DNA of 64,000 nt from Herbiconiux sp. VKM Ac-1786 (GCF_015350805.1 NZ_JADKSG010000001.1:1970513-2034512); one strand, 5' to 3'. Counted from the stretch's first letter, positions 51,631-59,760 are shown. Made by a program: numbers and translations. Notes: generated by a model from the sequence alone, not told the origin.

Positions 51631-51663
51631 GTGTTCGTGAATCTCCTCTGTTGTCGTCGCTGA
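51631..51663 (+). CDS. Cys-Cys leader peptide (attenuator)
   Basis: The ten-codon frame GTG..TGA encodes MFVNLLCCRR. Two adjacent Cys codons are TGT, an uncommon choice in this G/C-biased genome. The frame lies behind a -10 element placed for a leaderless mRNA and 114 bases upstream of cystathionine beta-synthase. Leaderless polycysteine short frames act as cysteine-responsive attenuators in mycobacteria; this looks like a counterpart. The Arg codons and stop lie in an 8-bp stem (51653-51671). A stalled ribosome at the Cys codons would alter folding of the downstream leader. Confidence 0.7.
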   Translation: MFVNLLCCRR

Positions 51664-51671
51664 GCGACGAC
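51653..51671 (+). promoter_or_regulatory. Hairpin at the leader-peptide stop codon
   Basis: GTCGTCGC and GCGACGAC pair perfectly around TGA, the leader's stop codon. No U-tract follows, so control may act on translation or Rho access rather than by an intrinsic terminator. Confidence 0.6.
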
Positions 51672-51777
51672 CTCCTCCGCAGACCAGGTTCGTCACAGCC
51701 CCGAAGCCGCCGCTCACCAGCGCGCGCCGTGCGAATCTGAGCACGTAGCGGCTGCGAGCCCCATCAAGGACACAGCA

Positions 51778-53145
51778 ATGAAGTACGCGAACAGCGTCAT
51801 CGACCTCGTCGGCAACACCCCGCTCGTGAAGCTCAACAGCGTCACCGAGGGCATCCGGGCCACCGTGCTCGCGAAGGTCGAGTACCTCAACCCCGGCGGC
51901 TCGTCGAAGGACCGCATCGCCACCCGCATCATCGACGCGGCCGAGCGCGACGGCTTGCTGAAGCCGGGCGGCACGATCGTCGAGCCCACCTCGGGCAACA
52001 CCGGCATCGGTCTGGCGCTCGTGGCCCAGCAGCGCGGCTACCGCTGCGTGTTCGTGCTGCCCGACAAGGTCGGCGAGGACAAGCGCAACGTGCTCACCGC
52101 CTACGGCGCCGAGATCGTGGTCACCCCGACGGCCGTCGCGCCGGAAGACCCCGACTCCTACTACTCGGTGTCCGACCGCCTGGCCCGCGAGATCCCCGGC
52201 GCGTTCAAGCCGAACCAGTACTCCAACCAGAACGGTCCGCTCAGCCACTACGAGACCACCGGCCCCGAGATCTGGCGCGACACCGAGGGGCAGATCACCC
52301 ACTTCGTCGCGGGCGTCGGCACCGGCGGCACGATCAGCGGCGTCGGCCGGTACCTCAAGGAGGTCTCCGGGGGAGCCGTGCAGATCATCGGCGCCGACCC
52401 CGAGGGCTCGGTCTACTCCGGCGGCACCGGGCGCCCCTACCTCGTGGAGGGCGTCGGCGAGGACTTCTGGCCCACCGCCTACGACGGCTCGGTCGTCGAC
52501 CGCATCATCGCCGCGAGCGACGCCACCTCCTTCGAGCTGACCCGCCGCCTCGCCCGCGAGGAGGGCCTGCTCGTCGGCGGCTCGAGCGGCCTGGCGGTTG
52601 CGGCGGCCCTCGAGGCGGCCCGCGAGCTGCCCGCCGAGGCGGTCGTCGTGGTGCTGCTCCCCGACGGCGGCCGCGGCTACCTGGGCAAGATCTTCAACGA
52701 GAAGTGGATGCGCAGCTACGGCTTCACGAACTCCCCCGCCGGGTCGACCGTGCGTGACATCGTCAAGGGCAAGAGCGGGGAGCTGCCCGCGCTCGTGCAC
52801 GCGCATCCGGCCGACACCGTGCACGACGTGATCGAGATCATGGCCACCTACGGGGTGTCGCAGCTGCCCGTGCTCTCGGCCGAGCCGCCCGTCGTGATGG
52901 GTGAGGTCGTCGGGTCGCTCGACGAGCAGAGCCTGCTCGACCAGGTCTTCGGCGGTCACGCCAGCATGACCGACACCGTCGCGGGACTCGTCGCCCCCGC
53001 GCTTCCCCTGATCGGTGCGAACGAGCCGGTCTCGGCCGCCCGTCAGGCCCTCACCCAGTCCAGCGCGCTGCTGGTCTCCGACGACGGCAAGCCCGTCTCG
53101 GTGATCACCCGCCAGGACCTGCTCACCTTCCTCGCCGAGGCGTGA
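51778..53145 (+). CDS. cbs: Cystathionine beta-synthase
   Basis: The 455-residue PLP enzyme condenses L-serine with homocysteine to cystathionine in reverse transsulfuration. The catalytic domain has NPGGSSKDR with Lys44 as Schiff base, the TSGNTG phosphate-binding neighbour and the GVGTGGTISG glycine loop. The C-terminus carries a CBS domain pair (about 335-455, VSQLPVLSAEPPVV and SALLVSDDGKPVSVITRQDL), so the protein is CBS rather than plain cysteine synthase. CAAGGACACAGCA precedes the ATG. It forms an operon with metB and is probably controlled by the cysteine leader. Confidence 0.92.
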   Translation: MKYANSVIDLVGNTPLVKLNSVTEGIRATVLAKVEYLNPGGSSKDRIATRIIDAAERDGLLKPGGTIVEPTSGNTGIGLALVAQQRGYRCVFVLPDKVGEDKRNVLTAYGAEIVVTPTAVAPEDPDSYYSVSDRLAREIPGAFKPNQYSNQNGPLSHYETTGPEIWRDTEGQITHFVAGVGTGGTISGVGRYLKEVSGGAVQIIGADPEGSVYSGGTGRPYLVEGVGEDFWPTAYDGSVVDRIIAASDATSFELTRRLAREEGLLVGGSSGLAVAAALEAARELPAEAVVVVLLPDGGRGYLGKIFNEKWMRSYGFTNSPAGSTVRDIVKGKSGELPALVHAHPADTVHDVIEIMATYGVSQLPVLSAEPPVVMGEVVGSLDEQSLLDQVFGGHASMTDTVAGLVAPALPLIGANEPVSAARQALTQSSALLVSDDGKPVSVITRQDLLTFLAEA

Positions 53146-53183
53146 GCCCTCTTCCCCGTCTTCCCCGCAAGTAAGGAGCCATC

Positions 53184-54341
53184 ATGGCCAAGAACACCGA
53201 CGCGTTCGAGACGCGCGCCATCCACGCCGGCCAGGAGTTCGACCCGACCACCGGCGCCATCATCCCTCCCGTCTACATGACCTCCACCTACGTGCAGGAC
53301 GGCATCGGCGGCTTCCGCAACGGCTACGAGTACTCCCGCGGCGGCAACCCCACGCGCACCTCGCTCGAGACGCTGCTCGCCTCGCTCGAGGGCGCCAAGC
53401 ACGGCCTCTCGTTCGCCTCGGGCCTCGCCGCCGAGGACGCGCTGCTGCGCGCCCTGCTCGAGCCGGGCGACCGCATCGTGCTCGGCAACGACGTCTACGG
53501 CGGAACCCACCGTCTGATCGAGCGCATCCACGGCAAGTGGGGCGTCGAGAACGTCGTCGTCGAGATGAGCGACCTCTCCGCCGTGTCGAAGGCCGTCGCC
53601 GGCGGCAGGACGAAGCTGCTCTGGCTCGAGACGCCGTCGAACCCGCTGATGAAGATCAGCGACGTCGCCGAGCTGGCCGAGATCGGTCACGCGGCCGGCG
53701 CCCTCGTGGTGGTCGACAACACCTTCGCCTCGCCCTACCTGCAGCAGCCGCTCACCCTCGGCGCCGACATCGTCGTGCACTCGACCACCAAGTACCTCGG
53801 CGGTCACTCCGACGTGCTCGGCGGCGCCGTGGTGCTGAACGACGACGCGCTCGAGGAGAAGATCCGCTTCCTGCAGTTCGCCTCCGGCGGGGTGAGCGGG
53901 CCGATGGATGCGTGGCTCACCGTTCGCGGCATCAAGACGCTCGCCGTGCGGATGGACCGGCACTCGGCCAATGCGCAGGCCATCGCCGAGCACCTGGTCG
54001 GGCATCCGGCCCTGGAGAGCGTGTACTACCCGGGCCTTCCCGACCACCCCGGCCACGAGCTGGCGAAGCGGCAGATGAAGTCGTTCGGCGGCATGATCTC
54101 GCTGGCGCTGAAGGGCGGACCGAAGGCGGCGCGCAAGTTCGCCGAGTCGACCACCGTGTTCCAGCTGGCCGAGTCGCTCGGCGGCGTGGAGTCGCTGATC
54201 GGCTACCCGTCCGAGATGACGCACGCGTCGGTCAAGGGCACGGCGCTCGAGGTGCCCGAGAACGTCATCCGCCTGTCGGTGGGCATCGAGTCGGTCGACG
54301 ACCTGATCGCCGACCTCGACCGCGCGCTGCCGCGGCGCTGA
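53184..54341 (+). CDS. metB: Cystathionine gamma-synthase/lyase (Cys/Met metabolism PLP enzyme)
   Basis: The 385-residue enzyme has the family signature VVDNTFASPYLQQPL-like and PLP-binding Lys203 in HSTTKYLGGHSDV. YEYSRGGNPTRTSLE and SLGGVESLIGYPSEMTHAS are typical of MetB/CGL. Following cbs, a gamma-lyase role that frees cysteine from cystathionine is as likely as gamma-synthase; sequence alone does not separate the two. AAGTAAGGAGCC precedes the ATG. A CBS-CGL pair would complete transsulfuration from homocysteine to cysteine and fits the Cys-sensing leader. Confidence 0.88.
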   Translation: MAKNTDAFETRAIHAGQEFDPTTGAIIPPVYMTSTYVQDGIGGFRNGYEYSRGGNPTRTSLETLLASLEGAKHGLSFASGLAAEDALLRALLEPGDRIVLGNDVYGGTHRLIERIHGKWGVENVVVEMSDLSAVSKAVAGGRTKLLWLETPSNPLMKISDVAELAEIGHAAGALVVVDNTFASPYLQQPLTLGADIVVHSTTKYLGGHSDVLGGAVVLNDDALEEKIRFLQFASGGVSGPMDAWLTVRGIKTLAVRMDRHSANAQAIAEHLVGHPALESVYYPGLPDHPGHELAKRQMKSFGGMISLALKGGPKAARKFAESTTVFQLAESLGGVESLIGYPSEMTHASVKGTALEVPENVIRLSVGIESVDDLIADLDRALPRR

Positions 54342-54352
54342 GCGGGGCGGGA

Positions 54353-55666
54353 ATGAGCGCGGTCGGGCCGAACTGGGCCGGAAGCTACGAGTACGGGGCT
54401 TCAGCCCTGCTGCACCCCACCTCGCTCGACGAGCTCGTGTCGCTCGTGACGGCGTCGCCGCGGCTGCGGGCGCTCGGCTCGCGCCACTCCTTCAACGACG
54501 TGGCCGACAGCCCGGGCGTGCTCGTCTCGGTCGACGCGCTGTTCGGCGACGACGAGCTCGTGCTCTCGGAGTCGGACCGCACGGTGACCGTCGGCGCGGC
54601 CACCCGTTTCGCGTCGCTCGCGGCGTTCCTCGAGCCGCGCGGCTGGGCGCTGCACAACCTCGGATCGCTGCCGCACATCTCCATCGGCGGCGCCATCGCG
54701 ACCGGCACGCACGGCTCGGGCGTCGGCAACGGAAGCCTGTCCACCGCGGTCGCCGCCCTCGAGTACGTCGACGGCACGGGATCGCTCGTGCGCATCGCGC
54801 GCGGCGACGAGGGCTTCGAGGGCTCGGTCGTGGCGCTGGGGGCGCTCGGCATCGTCACGCGGGTGACGCTCGACATCCAGCCGAGCTATCAGATGCGGCA
54901 GGACATCTTCGTCGACCTCTCGTGGGAGGCCGCGCTCGACGGCTTCGACGAGATCATGGCCGCCGCGTACAGCGTGAGCCTGTTCGGTGACTGGGGCGAT
55001 GCCGGGTTCAAGCAGGCGTGGGTGAAGACCCGGCTCGACGGCGTCGGTTCCGGTGCGGGGTCGCCGTCGGTGTCTTCTCCCGCTTCTGCGCCGTTCGCCT
55101 ACGTCGACTCGTTCTTCGGGGCGCGGCCGGCCGGCTCCAAGGTGATGTCGCCCGCGGGCGATGACCTCGACAACACCACCGTGCAGGGTGGCGTGCCCGG
55201 GCCGTGGTCGGAGCGGCTGCCGCACTTCCGCGCCGACGTCACGCCGAGCGCGGGCGACGAGATCCAGACCGAGTACTTCGTCTCCCGAGCGGATGCGCGA
55301 GCCGCCCTCCTGGCCGTGCGGGCCCTCGGCGACCGCCTCCGCCCCCATCTGCTCGTGACGGAGCTGCGCACGATCGCTGCAGACGCCCTCTGGCTCAGCC
55401 CGGCCTTCGGACGCGACAGCCTCGCCATCCACTTCACCTGGAAGTCGCACCCGGCCGAGGTTCGCGCGCTGCTGCCGACGCTCGAGGCGGCGCTCGCCCC
55501 CTTCGACGTGCGGCCCCACTGGGGCAAATGGTTCGCGCTCGGCGCGGCGCAGCTCGCGCCGAAGTACGACCACCTGGCCGACTTCGCGGCCCTCGCGGAC
55601 TCGCGCGACCCCGCCCACCGCTTCCGCAACCCCTACCTCACCCGCGTCCTGGGCCTCCCGTCCTGA
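54353..55666 (+). CDS. aldO: FAD-linked alditol oxidase, AldO-like
   Basis: The 437-residue flavoprotein closely resembles Streptomyces AldO. It has the FAD_binding_4 domain with the covalent-FAD histidine His45 (LGSRHSFNDVA), SLPHISIGGAIATGTHGSG, GVPGPWSERLPHFR, and the C-terminal RPHWGKWFALGAAQL. AldO oxidises xylitol, sorbitol and related alditols to aldoses, reducing O2 to H2O2. Here it could feed pentose metabolism. It follows metB by 11 bases with a weak ribosome-binding site (GGGGCGGGA), so it is probably in the same transcript although functionally unrelated. A long hairpin terminates it. Confidence 0.88.
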   Translation: MSAVGPNWAGSYEYGASALLHPTSLDELVSLVTASPRLRALGSRHSFNDVADSPGVLVSVDALFGDDELVLSESDRTVTVGAATRFASLAAFLEPRGWALHNLGSLPHISIGGAIATGTHGSGVGNGSLSTAVAALEYVDGTGSLVRIARGDEGFEGSVVALGALGIVTRVTLDIQPSYQMRQDIFVDLSWEAALDGFDEIMAAAYSVSLFGDWGDAGFKQAWVKTRLDGVGSGAGSPSVSSPASAPFAYVDSFFGARPAGSKVMSPAGDDLDNTTVQGGVPGPWSERLPHFRADVTPSAGDEIQTEYFVSRADARAALLAVRALGDRLRPHLLVTELRTIAADALWLSPAFGRDSLAIHFTWKSHPAEVRALLPTLEAALAPFDVRPHWGKWFALGAAQLAPKYDHLADFAALADSRDPAHRFRNPYLTRVLGLPS

Positions 55667-55691
55667 CCCACCCCTCGCCCCTGGCGGGGTA

Positions 55692-55733
55692 GCGCAAAGG
55701 GCCCTTCCCCCCGCGGGGAAGGGCCCTTTGTGC
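55692..55733. terminator. Bidirectional terminator between aldO and the M1 peptidase
   Basis: GCGCAAAGGGCCCTTCCCC and GGGGAAGGGCCCTTTGTGC pair over 19 positions (one G-U) with loop CCGC. It lies between convergent genes. Confidence 0.85.
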
Positions 55734-55766
55734 GACCGCGTCGCGCTCCGGGGCGCGGGAGTGGGG

Positions 55767-57575
55767 TCAGCCCAGGGCGGGCTTGCCCGCGGTGTAGATC
55801 CAGGTGTCGAAGAAGGCCGTGAGGTTCTCGCCCGAGACCTGCTCGGCGTAGGCGACGAACTGCTCGGTCGAGACCGCGGTGCCCGCGTGCTCGGTGGCCC
55901 AGCCCTTCAGGATGGCGAAGAAGTCGGCGTCGCCCACCTCGGTGCGGAGCGCCTGCAGCGTCATGCCGCCGCGGTCGTAGACCGCGCCGTCGAAGATGCC
56001 GGCCGCCCCGGGATCGGCGACGACGGTCTGCCAGAACGGCGAGCTAGCGTCGCGACGGTCGTAGGCCGCCTGGAACGCCTCCTGCGTGCTCGGCCCGCCG
56101 TGCTCGGCCGCCCACAGCCACTCGGCGTAGGTGGCGAAGCCCTCGTTCAGCCAGATGTCCGACCAGCGCTGCATCGACAGGCTGTCGCCGTACCACTGGT
56201 GCGCCAGCTCGTGCACGACCACGCTCGGGTCGGCGTCGGCCGGGAACGCCCACGCCGGGTAGATCGGCCGGGTCTGGTTCTCGAGCGCGTAGGGCAGGTC
56301 GTCTTGCACGGTCTCACCCGACTCGGGGTCGACGTGCTCGCCGATGTACCCGATGGCCAGGCCGCCGGCCTCGGTGAACGGGTAGGCGCCGAAGTACTGC
56401 GAGAGGAACGAGATGACCTCGGGCTCGCTCTCGAAGATCGACTTCGCCACGTCGCCCACCTTGACGCCGGGCGCCCCGTCGACGTCGCGCTGGAACAGCG
56501 TCGGGTCGATCGCGTCGTAGTAGGTGATGCCGTCGGCGCCGGTCTCGCCCGTGACCGTGTAGTCGCCGAGGGTCGCGGTGGCGAGATAGGTGGCCATCGG
56601 CTCCTCCATCTCCCAGTCGAACGTCGTCTGCCCGTTCGCGGTGCTCTGGCCGGCCAGCCGGCCGTTGCCGATCACCTGCAGCCCCTCGGGAACCGTCATT
56701 CGGGTCGAGAAGGTCGCCTTGTCGGAGGGGTGGTCGTTCGACGGGAACCAGGTGGCCGCGACGCGGGGCTGCCCGACGATCACGGCGCCCGTGGGGGTGC
56801 CGAACACGCCGGCCGGGCCGAACGCGTCGGAGACCTCGATGGGCACTCCGCTGTAGGCGACCGTCGTGGTGACGGTCGCGCCCTCGGCGAGGCCGCTCAG
56901 CGGGATGACGGTGAGCTCGGTGCGCGGAGGCGTGGCGTCGCCGCCCTCGTCGCCGTCGACCCGGGGCTGCCCGGTGACGTCGCTGATCTGCGTGGACGCC
57001 AGGCTCCAGTCGGCGGCCTGGCCGTTCACCGTGACGGCCGAGATGGTGATGGAGTCGGTGCCGTCGACCGCCCGGGTGTCGAAGTCGAGGTTGAACGCCG
57101 AGAGGTTCTGGGTGGCCACCGCGGTGACCGTCGCCGTGCCCGAGAGCACGTCGGTGTCGGGGGCGTAGGCGAGGTCGAGGTCGTAGTGCTGCACGTCGTA
57201 GCCGCCGTTGCCGTCGAGCGGGAAGTAGGCGTCGCCGATGCCGGCCGCGCCGGGCTGGTAGTCGACGGGGGAGGGCGTGGCCGTCGGCGTGATGATCGGC
57301 GCCGGGGTGCTCGGCATGGGCGACGGCGTGGAACCGGGAGGGCACGGAGCCGCGGCGCTCGCCGGAGCCGGCGCGAAGCCGCCGGAGGCGACGAGGGCGA
57401 GCACGAGCAGCGGGATCGCCGCGAATGCCGCCGTCTTCGCACGGCCGGCACGGCGCCCGAGCAGCAGCCAGGCGGCTGTTCCCCCGCCGATGGCGAGGAG
57501 CCCCAGGGCCAGCAGCAGCGGCCAGGACTCGAAACCGGTGGCGGCAAGCACACAACTCGTCACGGACGACCTCAT
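55767..57575 (-). CDS. M1-family membrane-associated metallopeptidase
   Basis: The 602-residue product has two N-terminal hydrophobic helices (about 17-41, 49-72) and a Pro/Thr linker, then an M1 aminopeptidase domain outside the membrane. Substrate-anchoring ALENQTRP stands in for GAMEN, and the zinc site is HELAHQWYG (His455, Glu456, His459) with Glu478 in WLNEGFATYAEW. The usual C-terminal helical domain is short. The ATG at 57575 follows the upstream exporter stop with one base between (TGA-G-ATG) and has no ribosome-binding site, so translation is coupled. It probably trims extracellular peptides. Confidence 0.83.
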   Translation of the reverse strand: MRSSVTSCVLAATGFESWPLLLALGLLAIGGGTAAWLLLGRRAGRAKTAAFAAIPLLVLALVASGGFAPAPASAAAPCPPGSTPSPMPSTPAPIITPTATPSPVDYQPGAAGIGDAYFPLDGNGGYDVQHYDLDLAYAPDTDVLSGTATVTAVATQNLSAFNLDFDTRAVDGTDSITISAVTVNGQAADWSLASTQISDVTGQPRVDGDEGGDATPPRTELTVIPLSGLAEGATVTTTVAYSGVPIEVSDAFGPAGVFGTPTGAVIVGQPRVAATWFPSNDHPSDKATFSTRMTVPEGLQVIGNGRLAGQSTANGQTTFDWEMEEPMATYLATATLGDYTVTGETGADGITYYDAIDPTLFQRDVDGAPGVKVGDVAKSIFESEPEVISFLSQYFGAYPFTEAGGLAIGYIGEHVDPESGETVQDDLPYALENQTRPIYPAWAFPADADPSVVVHELAHQWYGDSLSMQRWSDIWLNEGFATYAEWLWAAEHGGPSTQEAFQAAYDRRDASSPFWQTVVADPGAAGIFDGAVYDRGGMTLQALRTEVGDADFFAILKGWATEHAGTAVSTEQFVAYAEQVSGENLTAFFDTWIYTAGKPALG

Positions 57576-57576
57576 C

Positions 57577-58581
57577 TCAGTTCGGTGACGCGACCCTATC
57601 CGACGCCGCATCGCCCGCGCCACCCGACGGGACATCCCGTCTCATACCTTTAACACGAGCCCCCCTGTGCAGGAGAGGACGCTGCCCGAGCAGCACCCCG
57701 GCGAGCACCAGCAGGGTGCCCACCGCCTGCGCCGGCCCGAACGCCTCCCCGGCCAGCAGCGTGCCGAGCAGCACTCCCGTGACCGGGTTGAGCAGCCCGA
57801 TCAGCCCCACCGATCCGGCCGGCAGCCGGCGCAGCCCGGTGAACCAGGCGGCGAAGGCGAGCGCCGTGGCCACGAGCGAGACGTAGCCGAACCCCGCGAG
57901 AGCGGGCCCGTCGAGCCGTGGCGGCGCGCCCTCCAGCAGCAGGGCGAACGGCAGCACCGCGAGCCCTCCCGCGACCAGCTGCCACGAGGTGAGCGAGAGC
58001 ACCCGGATGCCCCCGCCCCACTTCTTCGTCAGCACGAACCCCACCGACGACATCGCCATCGCGCCGAGAGACGCCGCGACCCCGAACCCGAGCTGCCCGC
58101 CCGCGCCGGCCCCGCCGCCGGCGCCGGACCCGACACCGGTGGCCGCCGCGCCACCGGACACCCCGACGGCGGCGCCGCCCAGCATCAGCACCACCCCGCC
58201 GATGCCGACGACGGCCCCGACGAGGCCCGCGGCCCGTGGCCGCTCCCCGAGCAGCGGCCACGCCACGAGCATCAGCACCCCCGCCGAGGACGCCATCAGC
58301 GTCGACGCGGTGCTGGTCGGCAGCAGCTGCGAGGCCGCGTAGATCAGCACGAAGAACGCGCCCACGTTGAGCACGCCGAGCACGGCCGCCTTCCACCACC
58401 AGTCGCCGCGCGGCCGCTCCCGCATGACGGCCAGCAGCACGAGCCCGGCCGGCAGCGCCCGCAGCACCGCGCCCCAGAGCGGCACGTCCTCGGGCAGGAA
58501 CCACCGCGTCACGAAGTAGTTCGATCCCCACGCGATCGGCGCGACGGCCGTCAGCAGCATCCAGCGCCAGTTAGCTTCCAT
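57577..58581 (-). CDS. EamA-family (DMT) exporter
   Basis: The 334-residue product has ten transmembrane helices in two EamA halves (PIAWGSNYFVTRWFLP near the N-terminus, GFVLTKKWGGG at the second half, and LIGLLNPVTGVLLGTLLAGE). A Gly/Ala-rich loop of about 25 residues separates the halves. EamA proteins export amino acids or metabolites. The ATG at 58581 lies seven bases after a TATAGT on the minus strand, predicting a leaderless mRNA. It is divergent from a MarR regulator with shared palindromic operators, so it is likely repressed by MarR. Confidence 0.83.
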   Translation of the reverse strand: MEANWRWMLLTAVAPIAWGSNYFVTRWFLPEDVPLWGAVLRALPAGLVLLAVMRERPRGDWWWKAAVLGVLNVGAFFVLIYAASQLLPTSTASTLMASSAGVLMLVAWPLLGERPRAAGLVGAVVGIGGVVLMLGGAAVGVSGGAAATGVGSGAGGGAGAGGQLGFGVAASLGAMAMSSVGFVLTKKWGGGIRVLSLTSWQLVAGGLAVLPFALLLEGAPPRLDGPALAGFGYVSLVATALAFAAWFTGLRRLPAGSVGLIGLLNPVTGVLLGTLLAGEAFGPAQAVGTLLVLAGVLLGQRPLLHRGARVKGMRRDVPSGGAGDAASDRVASPN

Positions 58582-58587
58582 GGAAGC
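58574..58587. promoter_or_regulatory. MarR operator 2, over the EamA start codon
   Basis: GCTTCCATGGAAGC is a perfect 14-bp palindrome that includes the EamA ATG. It shares AGCTTCC-NN-GGAAGC with the longer palindrome at 58587-58616. Confidence 0.6.
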
Positions 58588-58616
58588 GACTATAGCTTCC
58601 TGGGAAGCTATAGTCG
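58587..58616. promoter_or_regulatory. MarR operator 1 with both divergent -10 elements
   Basis: CGACTATAGCTTCC, TG and GGAAGCTATAGTCG form a near-perfect 30-bp palindrome. Its arms contain TATAGT on each strand (58594-58589 minus, 58609-58614 plus), placed 7 and 6 bases before the EamA and MarR starts. One dimer would shut both leaderless promoters. Confidence 0.75.
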
Positions 58617-58620
58617 AGAC

Positions 58621-59127
58621 ATGGCCAGCCCCGAACCCGCCGCCGACCGAGTCGCCGAGATCCAGGCGGAGTGGCGCCGCGAGCGTCCCGACCTCGACGT
58701 CGCGCCGCAGGGGGTGATCGGGCGCGTCCACCGTCTGGCCGCGCACCTCACCGCCGAGCTGGTCGAGGTCTACGCGCGCTACGGGCTGGGGGAGGGGGAG
58801 TTCGACGTGCTCGCGACCCTCCGGCGCTCGGGCGGCGCCTTCGAGCTGGCCCCGAGCGAGCTCGCCGGGCACACCATGGTCACCACGGGCGCCATGACGA
58901 AGCGCCTCGACCGGCTCGAGGCGGCCGGGTTCGTGGTGCGGCGCGCGGCGGGCGGGGACGGGCGCCGGCGCGTGGTGGCGCTGACCGCGTCCGGCGTGGC
59001 GCTGATCGACGAGGCCTTCGCGGCCCACATGGCGAACGAGGCGCGACTCCTGGCCGGGCTGCCGGCGGCCGACCGGGCCGCGCTGGAGCGCATCCTGTCG
59101 CACTGGCTGCACGAGCTGGGCCTCTAG
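58621..59127 (+). CDS. MarR-family transcriptional regulator
   Basis: The 168-residue regulator has a winged helix core (GEFDVLATLRRSG, LAPSELAGHTMVTTGAMTKRLDRLE, the wing RRAAGGDGRRRVVALT). It is divergent from the EamA exporter and probably represses itself and the exporter through the 30-bp palindrome. The ATG lies six bases after TATAGT with no ribosome-binding site, as expected for a leaderless mRNA. The inducer is likely a substrate of the exporter; not known. Confidence 0.88.
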   Translation: MASPEPAADRVAEIQAEWRRERPDLDVAPQGVIGRVHRLAAHLTAELVEVYARYGLGEGEFDVLATLRRSGGAFELAPSELAGHTMVTTGAMTKRLDRLEAAGFVVRRAAGGDGRRRVVALTASGVALIDEAFAAHMANEARLLAGLPAADRAALERILSHWLHELGL

Positions 59128-59167
59128 GGCGCGACACGCCGAACGTGTTCGATGTCGGTGGCCGAAG

Positions 59168-59290
59168 TTATCCTCAGGCCATCGGATGCGCTGTCTCCAC
59201 AGGCGGGGTCGAAGTGGCGTCTTTTCGCGGCAGAGGCTGTGGAGGAGTAGTCGTGAAAGCTGTGCACAGATGTGGACAGCCTGTGGATAA
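59168..59290. promoter_or_regulatory. DnaA-box cluster upstream of nrdHIEF
   Basis: A perfect DnaA box TGTGGATAA (TTATCCACA) lies at 59282-59290. TGTGGACAG at 59271-59279 matches the actinobacterial YYRTCCACA consensus, and TTATCCTCA (59168-59176) has one mismatch. Weaker candidates are GTCTCCACA (59193-59201), TGTGGAGGA (59239-59247) and TGTGCACAG (59261-59269). No replication genes adjoin, so this is more likely cell-cycle control of nrd than an origin. Confidence 0.6.
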
Positions 59291-59303
59291 TTACACGGGT
59301 GTA

Positions 59304-59319
59304 ACACTTCATCTAGGGG
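59304..59319. promoter_or_regulatory. NrdR box 1
   Basis: ACACTTCATCTAGGGG matches the NrdR consensus ACACTATATATAGTGT at about 10 of 16 positions and starts 32 bases before box 2, the normal three-turn spacing of paired NrdR boxes. Confidence 0.6.
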
Positions 59320-59335
59320 TGCTCGCCTGGCGGAG

Positions 59336-59351
59336 CAACTAGATGTAGTAT
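59336..59351. promoter_or_regulatory. NrdR box 2 overlapping the nrd -10
   Basis: CAACTAGATGTAGTAT matches the NrdR consensus at about 11 of 16 positions and contains ACTA/TAGT arms. It overlaps a -10-like TAGTAT (59346-59351). The nrdR gene itself is not in the window. Confidence 0.65.
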
Positions 59352-59447
59352 TGAAGTCCCGGGTCGGGGAGCGCGTCAGAACGGCGCGAACAGCCCGCAG
59401 AATCACAGATCTTCCCGTTTTCATCGTTCGAGAAAGGTGCAGCACCT

Positions 59448-59687
59448 ATGGCAATCACGGTCTACACGAAGCCCTCCTGTGTCCAGTGCACAGCCACGTA
59501 CCGCGCCCTCGAGAACAAGGGTCTCGAGTTCGAGATCTTCGACCTCTCGGTCGACGAGAAGGCCCTCGAGACCGTCAAGGAGCTCGGCTACCTGCAGGCT
59601 CCGGTCGTCATGACCGACGACGGCGACCACTGGTCGGGCTTCCGCCCCGACAAGATCGCCGAGCTGGCCAGCCGCGCCGCCGTCTAG
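59448..59687 (+). CDS. nrdH: NrdH-redoxin (glutaredoxin-like)
   Basis: The 79-residue protein has the NrdH active site CVQC near the N-terminus ([17 protein letters not shown]) and WSGFRPDKI at its end. It reduces the class Ib ribonucleotide reductase NrdE after each turnover, taking electrons from thioredoxin reductase. GAGAAAGG lies upstream of the ATG. It is the first gene of nrdHIEF and is preceded by DnaA and NrdR sites. Confidence 0.95.
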   Translation: MAITVYTKPSCVQCTATYRALENKGLEFEIFDLSVDEKALETVKELGYLQAPVVMTDDGDHWSGFRPDKIAELASRAAV

Positions 59688-59700
59688 TCCCATCGAGATC

Positions 59701-59746
59701 GGCCAGATCATCCAGACGGGCCAGATCATCGAGACCGGCCAGATCA
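59701..59746 (+). repeat. 18-bp triplicate between nrdH and nrdI
   Basis: GGCCAGATCA begins at 59701, 59719 and 59737, with ATC-(C/G)AGACNG between. The units are in frame with nrdI and could encode GQI(I/S) repeats, but no start codon lies upstream in that frame. Confidence 0.85.
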
Positions 59747-59760
59747 GCGCAGGTCGCCCG

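Noticed and set aside
59168-59290. Chromosomal replication origin
   Set aside because: DnaA boxes are present but there is no dnaA, dnaN, gyrB, rpmH or AT-rich unwinding region. Control of the nrd operon is the simpler explanation.
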